In this document: piece by piece, positions 34,087 to 43,798 of the stretch
Numbering within the stretch: position 1 is the stretch's first letter
Layout of the letters: every line of letters begins with the position of its first letter
Assembly (NCBI GenBank): GCA_037157565.1
Contig: JAZHRO010000013.1
Span: 30,880,501-30,944,500, forward strand
Length of the DNA stretch: 64,000 nt
Reading direction: 5' to 3'
DNA from: Thalassia testudinum
Taxonomy: Eukaryota; Streptophyta; Magnoliopsida; Alismatales; Hydrocharitaceae
Made by a program: the position numbers and the translations under genes
The notes under the pieces: generated by a model
The model's database searches: none
What the model was told of the DNA's origin: nothing
Seen by the model: the letters and a program-made list of their open reading frames with translations, nothing else

Positions 34087-34848
34087 GGAGGCCCCCTCCA
34101 TATGAAATTCTCATCCCTTCCTTCTCTTCTCTACCCCTCCAAAGCTCAAGAGAAGCTTGTCCCACACCTGGGATGCTTCTCGCGAGATAAAGTCCAAATT
34201 TTCGTCCCCCTTCGGAAGTGGATCCCGCGACGACGACGGCGTGCTGCTTCGTTCCCATTCTTCTGCTTCATCCTCCTTCGTCTGCTTCGTTCTCCTTCAT
34301 CCAGGCGTCGTCCCATCCGGCTCGTCCTCCAAGCAACCGTCGAGGAGGATTTCTCTCTCCTTATTCTTTTTACTGCTTTCTAGTATAGATTTACTGCTTT
34401 CTAGTGTAGTTCTGCTCGTCCTCCAAGCAATCGTCAAGGAGGACATTTCTCCCTCCATTCTTTTAATGCTTTCTAGAGTAAATTTATCGCTTTCTAGTGT
34501 AATTATTTTATGCTTTCTAGTTGTAATGAACAATCTCCTCAATGATAAATTCTTTGATTATTCTACATCTCATTTTGATTTCTATGTGTAATATTCTCTC
34601 TCTCTCTTACCCTCTCTCTCTTCTATTTATTGTAAATAATTAGACAGTTTTAAATTGAATTACTTCGTGACAAATAAAAAGAAATGCGTAGTTTTTAAAT
34701 CAAACGTCCGCCTCCCTGTGTTCGATCTGGAATTTCAATTTCGGTATAAATTTTATTTGTTGAACACGAATTCTTCACTTTCAAACTACAGCGACAGGTT
34801 TTCCAAAACCAAACATGTTAGCGTAGCGATTCGTCATGTTCAACATTT

Positions 34849-34866
34849 TGGCACCGTTGCCGGGGA
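34849..34866 (+). promoter_or_regulatory. Primer-binding site of C (tRNA-Asp type)
   Basis: TGGCACCGTTGCCGGGGA, 17 of 18 bases complementary to the plant tRNA-Asp 3' end, three bases after the LTR. It is the same primer class as B1. Confidence 0.9.
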
Positions 34867-36023
34867 GGCGACACTCTTTGGTTTCTCTTCACGTTTTCTA
34901 ACTTACAAATCATTTACCTCACTTTTCTCCTTTCTTATTGTTATTGCAGGTACTCTTTCGAGACAGGCAAAAGCGGTAGATCGGAGTAAAATGCTGTAGA
35001 AGGTTTTGTGAGCTATCCCCTACCCATTAGATTTCATTCCACAACATAATAATTTAAACATCAATCAACCTAGGTGTTTTTATAAACTCTAAGGTTAGAT
35101 TGTTTGTTGTTTAACACCCATACTCACCCCAACCCCCACATTAGAAAAAGAAAAAAATTAAAAAAAAAATCTCAAAGAGGTACACAACCTCATCTGATTT
35201 TCAAACTCAACCGGTAAACCGACCTCAGGAACCGGTACACACATTCAAACACATAATTGAATAGAAATCAGATTAGGTAATCATTTGTGTGCTCAATTAA
35301 GTGGTGCATCAGGCCAATTGTTTGAGTTGTTTGGGCCGAACCACTTCAAATAAAATAAACTCATCAAGTAGCTGCCACTTAGGTTCAACTCTTAGGGATT
35401 TACCAGGCATTCCACTTTCTTTTTAATCCTTAAAGGAAAACATCTTCACCCGTGCTTGCAAAACCTGGTGTGCCAACTAAACCTGTTTGAAAACACCTAA
35501 AGTTGAATCCTAAAAGCTACTAGGCAAGATTTGAACCTTAAAATTCACCACATCAAAAATAATCTTGCTTGAAAACCATTGGTTGTGCACGCACACACAA
35601 ATCAATCAATCATTAAGGGCACAACCCATTTAAAGGGCCCATCACATTCCAAAGCACATTCAAACCCAGCCCTAAATAAAACAGAGTAGACATTGGCCTT
35701 AAGGATTGGACTCGCTCTTCAGAACCCAGAACGAGATTATTTTCGATTAGTCTGTTTCTACTGTTCAATTTGATGTCTAGCTGGGGGAGCAGAGTCAAAC
35801 GATCGCGGCTGGGGGGTACACTAGGAACCGGAGGCGCAAGCCGAAGGAAGAACCTTCTCCCTAGTCCCTCCTTCTAACTGGTTGGATTGAACAGACAGAA
35901 GTAGATCAAATCGTTCCTTTATCTCAAGACGAGTTTTGGGAGTCTGTAGGTCTGTAGGCTAACCCATTTAAGGACAGGTTTGATTGTTTGTATTACAGGG
36001 CACCTTTCTTCCTCCCGTGTCTC
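34867..36023 (+). other. Leader of element C
   Basis: No supported open frame. It contains an A-rich run (35150-35170). It is presumably the untranslated leader before the ATG at 36024. Confidence 0.6.
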
Positions 36024-37453
36024 ATGAATCCTTCCACATATTTCACGCATTCCTGCTCTTTCCCTCCAGTTGTGAATTATCCTCAACATGACGATTATCC
36101 CGACTTGTATTGTAATCGATCATTAGTTAGTTGGGATAATTCAGATTGAGGATACAATTCCGGACCCCCGTGTTTAGGGTCTAACCTTGAACACTTTGAT
36201 TCTGATTTCTATCCTTCTCAGAGCTACATCGATTATAGATCGTCTTCCTCTCATGAACAACCTAATACGATCTACAATTAAGAAGGATACACCAATCTTT
36301 ACCCATCCTCTGATTTCACTGCCTTTAGGTCATCACCATCTTTTGAACAATCTGAAATGACCTATTATCAGGAAGGGTATAACGAATCTCAATTCGTTAA
36401 TTCCCCTGCATTGAGCCTAAACCCGCCCAACCCTGAACCAACTCATTTGGTTCAGGTTAACCAGGTTCAAGATAAGGTTCTGGCTAACTTGAGGAATATT
36501 ATTCAATCTTTAGAAGTTCAGCCAACACCTTGCATTGAGAGATTGGAGCCCCTGATTAAAATGATTGATGATTTGACTAAGTCTTTGTTGGATTGGCTCC
36601 AGGATGTTAAGGATAAGAACCCAGGTGAGTTTCTACTTGGGAAATTAGCGAAATTGAGGATGAGATTCGTGGTTGCTTTGATTCAATCTTGGAATAATTC
36701 CCAGGATGAACCCTCTTCAGGAAAGCCAATGATAGAACCAACTCAGGCACCTGTTGGGGGGACACGTGTTACGAGGCTGACCAGATTGAATTAAAGCGAC
36801 CAATTAAGGATGATCTGATTTCTTCACCTGAGATCCCTGAGCCGGGTTACAAGGAAACGTATGTCTCCTTGGAACAGAAAGTGACAAATGATTTTGGGAC
36901 ATACATTGATACGGATCCTGATTTCTTTGATGGTGAAGATTCAAGTTGCGAAGTCTCACACAAGTTTTCAGAACAGGATTTTTGTGAGACGATTGGGCCT
37001 GAGGAATCTGATAGATCATTTGATAGCCCAACAATTGAGGAAACTGATCTTATTAGGGCACACATTACGGATCCAGAATCGCATTTTCTGGAGGAATCAA
37101 TTCAATGCCCTAATTATCAGTTACACCCCATTGAGCTTATCGATAATTCTGTTTCTGAGATAATTAGACCCAAGTCAATTTTGATTTTGCCACATCATTT
37201 AGACTTGGAGATTTCAGACGGGGTGATTAACATGCAAGAGGTCTCGGAATTTAACATTCGGAATGAGGAGGCTAGGAGCTGGGAAGTTTTGATTTGGGAA
37301 GTTAATTTTGGAGGAAATGGAAGATTGAGTCAAAGGGTTCCTTTTAAGCTGAAGCCATCAAATCAGAACCCTTACAACATTTGTTTCGAGGATGTTAAAC
37401 TCAAGCACACATTCAATGATTATCCTTTTGAGCTTCAATTCTCTGTAACCTGA
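36024..37453 (+). pseudogene. Unrecognised ORF of element C, disrupted
   Basis: From ATG 36024 a frame runs to 36794 with two in-frame stops, TGA 36147-36149 and TAA 36279-36281. Its open context then continues in another frame from about 36752 to a stop ending at 37453. The shift lies around a six-G run at 36756-36761. The whole would span about 475 codons. The first part is rich in Tyr, Ser, Asp and Pro. A middle segment (LEPLIKMIDDLTKSLLDWL) looks helical or coiled-coil. The last 190 residues are acidic, then end basic and aromatic. No zinc knuckle, nucleic-acid enzyme motif, signal peptide or membrane segment is visible. Single-frame preservation over most of 1.4 kb argues it was once translated. 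I cannot name a family; the start region is only compositionally like the tail of the B1 Gag. Confidence 0.6.
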
Positions 37454-39040
37454 CTTTTTGGTCTTGGGTTGCATCCTAATAAATCGCAGGTCCAACCCCG
37501 CTTGCATTCTGATTTTAGGTTTTGGGTAATTTTTATCCAGAACCTAAGATATTCTCGATTATGGGGGATGGGTCTGCACCACAATCTAGTCCACACCTGT
37601 GGACCTTTGTTGACAGGTCGAAAGATTCTTCTGTTTATTTTAATTCTGACCTGCACTTGTGAATTCTTCATTTCTTTTCTTTGTATAGTGTGCTTAGCTG
37701 AAGGCACTAAACTCAACACATATACAGTTCTTTTTAATTTTCATCTCGGAGCGGATCTGACATTCACTCAATTCAGGTGCTTTCTTCGCTTTTCTACTCT
37801 ATTTTATGTCTTTTTAATACAATGAGGACATTGCATTAGATAGGCATGGGGGGGTGGATATTTATCTCTGAATTCATTCGTCAGCTCCATAAATTTGTTT
37901 TATTTTCTTTTATTAAAAAAAAAATCGAAATTAGGAAAGAGAATTTGGGTTTAAGAAAATTTTCAATCTTAGAAAATACTACATTAAGATCTGAACACAA
38001 AGACCCTTTAGGTCTTTGGACATAATTAGCCTGTGTATCCACTAAAATGTGGATTTGTCTTTGAGTCATCGTCATCTTAATTCTATTATAATTGGAATAA
38101 ATAAGTTTAGGTGATAAGTACACGACTTATCAACCCACCCTCTGATTTGAAGGAATTTCTGAGTTTGAAGCACTGACTCGTTGTTCGACGATTCTAACGG
38201 AATTTGGTTAGCTAATGAACCTTCTAGGGTGATATGGCTGGCAAGTTATCGTGGGTAACAGCCCATAGGTAGGTTGTCCAGAGCCCAGTCATTGTACCTT
38301 TCTCTTTTTCCTGCCCTTAGGTAAATCTTAGACCAGGGAAGCCACCTACTTAAAAAAAAAAAAAGAAGAAAAAAAAATCAAAAAAGAAAAGGAGAAAAGA
38401 ACAAAAAGAAATAAGCCACACTTCGCCGCACGAGTATGGCTGGCAAGTTGTCGGTGGTAACAGCTCATCGACCGGTTGTCCAGAAACCAGCTCAGTAAAT
38501 GCACTAAAAATTCCCAAAACACTTAGGAAGAAGCGAAGAAGTAGAATAAACCGGGGAGATATACATTGGATTCACCTTTATGTTGACCCCGTAAAAAAAT
38601 AAAAGTAGGAAGAAAGCGACCGGTTGTAAAGATACACCTTTAGGCAGAATTCTTTTTGAGGTCACCTAGAGGCGTAGAAATCCGAAGTCCATTTTAATTG
38701 CCGATCAACGAGTCTATCACAATCACAATAAGATGCTTAAAACTTAGGGTTCTCATCAAATCTTGGGTGAGTTGAATGGCCGTAGAAAGTCACTCTTAAA
38801 CCCTAAAATTTGAAAATCCAAAAAAATTAGAAAAGAGTAAAAAGAGAAAAAGAAATTTTTCTTTGAATAAGGCGAGGCTTGAGGCGGTTTGCATTTTGGC
38901 TGATACCCGGGCACTGTTATGTCTTTGAAAGTTCAGTTCCTAAGTAGACAATTTCTTAATGATTGAAAATAACTCAGGTCTAAATAATCCAACTTAATTC
39001 TTTTATAAATAGCATATAGTTTTTGCTAGGGACTAGCAAA
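37454..39040 (+). other. 3' non-coding region of element C
   Basis: No supported coding frame. Two related segments, at about 38226-38290 and 38434-38500, share ATGGCTGGCAAGTT, GTAACAGC and GGTTGTCCAGA, an imperfect repeat about 208 bp apart. An A-rich stretch separates them (38350-38410). Confidence 0.6.
37838..37854 (+). promoter_or_regulatory. Internal copy of the polypurine-tract sequence of C
   Basis: AGATAGGCATGGGGGGG, repeating the 15 bases found directly before the 3' LTR. It follows AATGAGGACATTGCATT. It could be a second plus-strand priming site (central-PPT-like) or the marker of an Athila-type module end. Confidence 0.45.
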
Positions 39041-39057
39041 AGATAGGCATGGGGGTA
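39041..39057 (+). promoter_or_regulatory. Polypurine tract of C
   Basis: AGATAGGCATGGGGGTA abuts the right LTR start at 39058. This is the expected plus-strand primer position. Confidence 0.7.
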
Positions 39058-39661
39058 TGATGTAAACACATTTACACTACTTAAGATCTCTATTTATGCA
39101 TGTTCTTAAGCATAGGATTGCATTTCATGATATAAATATTGCATAACATGCATCATCTTGCATTTAGAGTAATTTGAATAAAATGGAGGTTAATTGTCTC
39201 CTTTTATGTGCTTGGACAGGGCAAACATTTGATCGGGGCCTCGGATCAAAGATCCAACCATATGGATGTGATCAGGGCGACGATTGGAGTTCAACGACTC
39301 CAAGATCGCCCTAATCAGGCATCCGTAGCATCAGATAGTGACCGGGGAACCCTAGAAGATCAAGGGCCAGGATGGTGCAAATCCACACTTCAGATGACAA
39401 ATCTGACCGCAAGGATGAATTCGGATCGACGATCGTAGCCCAACGACACAAAAATCGAGTCAATCCAACATCTGTGGCACCATCTACAACTTCCAGAAGA
39501 TGGACAGCTAAGATGGCGCCACGTGGCGCCATCTCGGCTGCCCAAATGGTCGCATGCAACCTATGAAGACCCCGCACCCGCTCGCTCTCCGCCGTTGGAT
39601 CTCGATCCAACAGCTGTGGTCAGCTGCGCTTAAAATTGTCCGCTCGACCATCCGCGCCTCG

Positions 39662-39712
39662 TAGCACAGCAGTCGAGCGTGCTTACGCGAGCGGCGGGCG
39701 CGGGTTCGAGCC
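39662..39712 (+). other. tRNA-like A-box/B-box block in right LTR C
   Basis: TAGCACAGCAG (one mismatch to the A-box) and GGTTCGAGCC (B-box match) with the same 30-base spacing as in the left LTR. Presence in both LTRs means the block was in the element before its last transposition. Confidence 0.45.
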
Positions 39713-39984
39713 GCTGCGAAGCGCTGGAAGGCGCGAGCGATTGGGCGCGGGCGGGCGTTGGATCTTGATCGGGCGGCCGAGAGCGCCCGATAGCGTTCAT
39801 GCGCGGTTGAACGTGCGGCGTCACGCGCGATCGCACGCGGGCGGGCGCGCAGCGGGTGAAGGCGTGACTTAAGCCGTCCGATCTCGCGATCGGACTGCTG
39901 AGGATCGTTGGACGTGCATATACATTGAAGAAGCGGGCAGCCGAGGAGGTGCACGTGGGCGCGAAAGCTACGCCCACATTGGGG

Positions 39985-40014
39985 CTTTAGTGACGGATTT
40001 ATCCGTCACTAAAG
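39985..40014. promoter_or_regulatory. 30-bp TGACG palindrome, right LTR of C
   Basis: Identical perfect 14-bp arms to the left-LTR copy, again about 75 bp upstream of TATA. Confidence 0.6.
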
Positions 40015-40071
40015 ACCCCTCATTTATTATTTTGAAGTTGTAATGTCCATTTTGCCCCCACTCCTTGCAAC

Positions 40072-40078
40072 TATAAAA
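40072..40078 (+). promoter_or_regulatory. TATA box, right LTR of C
   Basis: TATAAAA in the same context as the left copy. From this LTR, transcripts would read out into the A3 RT remnant. Confidence 0.7.
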
Positions 40079-40843
40079 GGAGACCCCCTCCATATGAAAT
40101 TCTCATCCCTTCCTTCTCTTCTCTACCCCTCCAAAGCTCAAGAGAAGCTTGTCCCACACCCGGGATGCTTCTCGTAAGATAAAGTCCAAATTTTCGTCCC
40201 CCTTCGGAAGTGGATCCCGCGACGACGACGGCGTGCTGCTTCGTTACCGTTCTTCTGCTTCGTCCTCCTTCGTCCTGCTTCATTCTCCTTCGTCCAGGCG
40301 TCGTCCCGTCCGGCTCGTCCTCTAAGCAACCGTCGAGGAGGATTTCTCTCTCCCTATTCTTTTTACTGCTTTCTAGTATTGATTTACTACTTTCTAGTGT
40401 AGTTATGCTCGTCCTCGAAGCAATCGTCGAGGAGGACATTTCTCCCTCCATTCTTTTAATGCTTTCTAGAGTAAATTTATCGCTTTCTAGTGTAATTGTT
40501 TTATGCTTTCTAGTTGTAATGAACAATCTCCTCAATGATAAATTCTTTGTTTATTCTACATCTCATTTTGATTTCTATGTGTAATATTCTCTCTCTCGTA
40601 CCCTCTCTCTCTCTTCTATTTATTGTAAATAATTAGACTGTTTTAAATTGAATTACTTCGTGACAAATAAAAAGAAAAGCGTAGTTTTTAAATCAAACGT
40701 CCGCCTCCCTGTGTTCGACCCGGAATTTCAATTTCGGTATAAATTTTATTTGTTGAACACGAATTCTTCGCTTTCAAACTGCAGCGATAGGTTTGTCAAA
40801 ACCAAACACGTTAGAGTAGCGATTCGTCACGTTCAACAGAGTT

Positions 40844-41828
40844 CCACAGGCAGCCAGTGGACTGAGGCTTCTGGTGTATTTTTGCACTACAAGCGGCGAG
40901 ACTTTTGAGCCAGGGGTGTGAGGGCTTCCTAGCTTGTGTGGTGGTGGAGCCTAGCTCTGTGGCAGACTTTCAGAGTATCCCAGTGGATAGTGAGTACCCC
41001 GACGTGTTCCCAGATGAGTTGCGAGGACTACCGCCGAGCGTAAGATCGAGTTTGGATCTCACTGGTACCGGGAACCAGCTCCATCTCTGCAGCACCGTAC
41101 AGAATGGCACCGTTTGAGCTACGTGAGCTCAAGTCTCAGTTGCAGGACCTTCTGGGAAAGGGCTTTGAGAGGCCCAGTGCATCTCCGTGGGGAGCCCCGA
41201 TATTGTTCGTGAAGAAGAAGGATGGTACCCTATGCCTTTATGTGGACTACAGACAGCTGAATAGGGTCACGATCAAGAACAAGTATTCGCTGCCGAGGAT
41301 TGATGACTTGTTTGACCAGCTGCGAGGTGTCACGGTATTCTCCAAGATCGACTTGAGGTCTGGATACCACCAGTTGAGGATCAAGGAGGCAGACGTCTCC
41401 ACGACTGCTTTCTGCACCCAGTACGGACACTACGAGTTTTGGTCATGCCGTTTGGGCTGACCAATGCCCCCGCTGCCTTCATGGATTTGATGAACCGGGT
41501 GTATAGACCGTTCTTGGACCAGTTCGTGGTGGTTTTCATTGATGATGTGCTCATCTATTCTCGAGACCAGGTGCAGCACAGACAACACTTGCGGATGGTT
41601 TTGGACACGCTGAGACGACGTAGGCTGTACGCCAAATATAACAAGTGCGAGTCCTGGTTGAGGGAGGTGGCCTTCTTGGGTCATGTGATCTCCGGGGATG
41701 ACTTGGCTGTGGACCCAGCCAAGGTTGAGGTAGTGCTCAGGTGGGAGAGACCGCGCACTGTTACTGAGATCCGCAGTTTCTTGAGACTGGCAGGCTACTA
41801 CAGGCGATTTATCATGGGCTTCTCGTAG
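40844..41828 (+). pseudogene. pol: Reverse transcriptase remnant of A3
   Basis: It resumes the A3 pol frame after element C. Recognisable RT blocks include [57 protein letters not shown], the catalytic FIDD box at 41535-41546 (the family usually has YIDD or FIDD) and FLGHVIS. One T is missing from a T-run at about 41435-41438 compared with A4, shifting the frame. The segment before the RT core (40850-41100) is also scrambled against A4. A stop at 41826-41828 precedes the connection to RNase H. The enzyme would have copied element RNA to DNA; this copy is inactive. Confidence 0.9.
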
Positions 41829-41840
41829 TTTGCACATCCT

Positions 41841-42330
41841 ATGACACAGCTGACCCGGAAGGACATGCCCTTTACTTGGACAGACGCTTGTGAGGTGTGT
41901 TTTCAGGAGAGGCCGACTTCGGCTCCCGTGCTTACCATCCCAGATAGTAGTGGTGGGTTCGTTGTGTACACGGACGCCTCTTTGCAGGGGTTAGGGGGTG
42001 TGCTCATGCAGAGAGGGGTCACGTTGTCACTTACGCTTCACGAAAACTGAAGCCCCATGAGTAGAGCTACCCTACCCACAACCTGGAGCTGGCAGCTATC
42101 GTCTTCGCACCGAAGACTTGGAGTACTACTTGTACGGTGAGACTTTTGAGATTTTCCCATATCATAAGAGCCTCAGATACTTATTTGATCAGAAGGAGCT
42201 CAACATGAGATAGAGACATTGGTTGGAGCTCCTGAAGGACTATGACTGCAGCATTTCCTACCACCCGGGAAAGACCAACGTGGTGGCTGACGCCTTGAGC
42301 CGGAAGGTGCCCGCCCAGTTGGCTAGTTTA
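41841..42330 (+). pseudogene. pol: RNase H remnant of A3
   Basis: In the same frame as the RT C-terminal part. It has MTQLTRKDMPFTWTDAC, then the RNase H start FVVYTDASLQGLGGVLMQ with the first catalytic Asp (TDAS). A frame change and several stops follow (42048 onward). The end of the domain, with [16 protein letters not shown] (about 42257-42304), is in another frame. RNase H degrades the RNA of the RNA/DNA hybrid; this copy is broken. Confidence 0.85.
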
Positions 42331-42461
42331 CAGGCGCAGAGTTGGAGCCTCATGGAGGAGATGGGCAGTTGGCGGCCCCTAGAGTTACTGGGGCACTGTG
42401 GGGCAGTGACTGTGACATGACAGACGAGGCCAGAGCTACAGATCACATCATCACAGGGTAG

Positions 42462-43373
42462 ATGGCCGACCCATACTTACAGTCATTGCGTGACAGAGTG
42501 CTGTCAGGAGACCCTGGAGACTTCTCTTTTACAGACCAGGTACTACGCATGAGGGGACGTTTGTGCGTTCCTAGGGATGAGGAGCTATTGAGAGAGCTCC
42601 TGACTGAGGCACATGGTTCCAGGTTCACCATACATCCCGGAAACACAAAGATGTACCATGATTTGAGATGCGACTTTTGGTGGAGGGGGATGAAGAGGGA
42701 TGTAGGTGAATTCGTACAGCAGTGTTTAGTGTTCTAGTAGGTGAAGGTCAAGCATCAGAGTCCTGCAGGGCCGTTACAGCCACTTCCAGTGCTAGAGTGG
42801 AAGTGGGAGAGCATCACCATGGACTTGGTGGTGGGCTTGCCTGTTATCCAGCGAGGACACGACGCAATCTGGGTAATCGTTGACAGATTGACGAAGATGG
42901 CACGTTTCTTGCCGATCCGAGTCACCTTGGGACCAGCACAGTTAGCAGAGAGGAATATTCACGACGTGGTACGTCTACACGAAGTTCCGCGGGAAATCAT
43001 ATTCGACCGGGATACCCATTTTACGTCCCAATTTTGGGCTGAGTTTCAGCAGGCCTTAGGGACATGGTTGAGGTTCAGTACAGCTTACCACCCTCAATCG
43101 GATGGACAGTCCAAGCGCACGATACAAACACTTGAGGACCTTTTGCATGCTTATGTACTGGACTGGAGGGGCTCTTGGGAGGAGCACTTGCCCATGGCGG
43201 AGTTTGCATATAATAACAGTTATCACTCGAGCATCGGCACGGCACCCTTGAGTTGGGTTGAGGTTGGGGACCACGTCTTCCTTCACGTTTCGCCCATGAA
43301 GGGCCTGCAGTGGTTTGGGGTGAGAGGGAAGCTCGCGTCGAGGTTCGTGGGACCCTTTGAGGTCCTAGAGTAG
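42462..43373 (+). pseudogene. pol: Integrase remnant of A3, catalytic Glu lost
   Basis: In the same frame as the RNase H start. The zinc-binding HHCC region (HPGNTKMYHDL, FWWRGMK, FVQQC) is damaged: the last Cys codon reads TTC, followed by two TAG codons at 42735-42740. The catalytic core keeps the first Asp (TMDLVVGLP) and the second Asp (FDRDTHFTSQFW). The position of the catalytic Glu is Lys (SKRTIQ, codon 43113-43115). A block after HSSIGTAP is deleted, joining directly to WVEVGDHVFL. A TAG closes the frame at 43371-43373. It cannot be an active integrase. Confidence 0.88.
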
Positions 43374-43715
43374 GTTGGACCCGTTGCTTACAGGCTTGCC
43401 CTTCCTCCCCAGCTTTCTGGTGTGCACGACGTGTTTCATAGGTCCAACCTTAGGAAGTACGTCGCCTATCCCAGTCACATCCTGAGCCACGAGAGCATCA
43501 AGGTGGGTGACGACCTGACCTACCCCGAGTGGCCAGTGCAGATTCTCGTTAGAGCCATCCGGAGTCTGAGACGAAAGCAAGTACCCCTGGTGAAGGTTTT
43601 GTGGAGGAGCCAGTGGTACGAGGAGGCTACCTGGGAACCTGAAGCGGCGATGTGGGAGTGGTACCCAGAGCTCTTTGAGGGTACGTCTTTTCGGACCAGC
43701 TTCGATCCTCTTTGA
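43374..43715 (+). pseudogene. pol: Chromodomain tail of A3 integrase
   Basis: It continues the integrase frame after the stop at 43371. It has FHRSNLRKYV, then a linker, then a chromodomain-like module with WPVQILVRAIRSLRRKQVPL, VKVLWRSQWYEEATWEPEAAM and a final YPELFE. In chromoviruses this domain steers integration toward particular chromatin. It is the strongest evidence for the Tekay/Del assignment. It ends with a stop at 43713-43715, about 80 bp before the 3' LTR. Confidence 0.85.
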
Positions 43716-43798
43716 GTTTGTTATGCGTATATCGTTCTTTTTCCGCACCCTAGTTAGCGCAAGTTTCGGGGACGAAACTTCCTTTGAGTTTGTTATGT
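43716..43798 (+). other. A3 region before the 3' LTR
   Basis: AAGTTTCGGGGACGAAACTT at 43760-43779 is a hairpin-like motif common just before the polypurine tract in chromoviruses. The expected G-run tract itself is not seen. Instead CTTTGAGTTTGTTATG occurs twice (43709-43724 and 43782-43797), so the tract may have been replaced by a local duplication. Confidence 0.5.

Larger units (their letters stand above)
33060..34845 (+). repeat. Left (5') LTR of C
   Basis: It starts TGATGTAAACACATC and ends CATGTTCAACA. In order it holds a tRNA-like block (33665-33715), a 30-bp palindrome (33993-34022), a TATA box (34080-34086), TTTCTAGT-rich repeats (34375-34520), a CT microsatellite (34595-34625) and the CCGCCTCCCTGTGTTCGA segment typical of plant LTR 3' ends. 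Confidence 0.93.
33060..40838 (+). mobile_element. C: complete non-autonomous Athila-like LTR element
   Basis: 7779 bp with two LTRs of 1786 and 1781 bp, TG...CA ends (TGATGTAAAC...GTTCAACA) and TSD GAGTT at 33055-33059 and 40839-40843. A4 shows the empty site (CTTCGAGTTTCACGGACAG). The internal region (4.2 kb) has a tRNA-Asp primer site, one disrupted open frame of unknown function and two copies of a polypurine-tract-like sequence. No Gag, zinc knuckle, protease, RT or integrase motif is visible in any frame. The primer site and the motif GAGGACATTGCAT...GGGGGGG near 37823-37854 resemble Athila internal regions. By eye the LTRs differ by a few percent (4 mismatches across 34021-34192 versus 40013-40184). 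Confidence 0.93.
39058..40838 (+). repeat. Right (3') LTR of C
   Basis: 1781 bp, same order of motifs as the left LTR. The tRNA-like block (39662-39712) keeps a perfect B-box GGTTCGAGCC but has one A-box mismatch. The palindrome (39985-40014) and TATA box (40072-40078) are unchanged. It ends CACGTTCAACA, followed by TSD GAGTT. Confidence 0.93.

Noticed and set aside
38881..40838. Host genes in the open frames of the right LTR of C (39311-40535)
   Set aside because: The same frames occur in the left LTR with stops and changes; they are LTR sequence.
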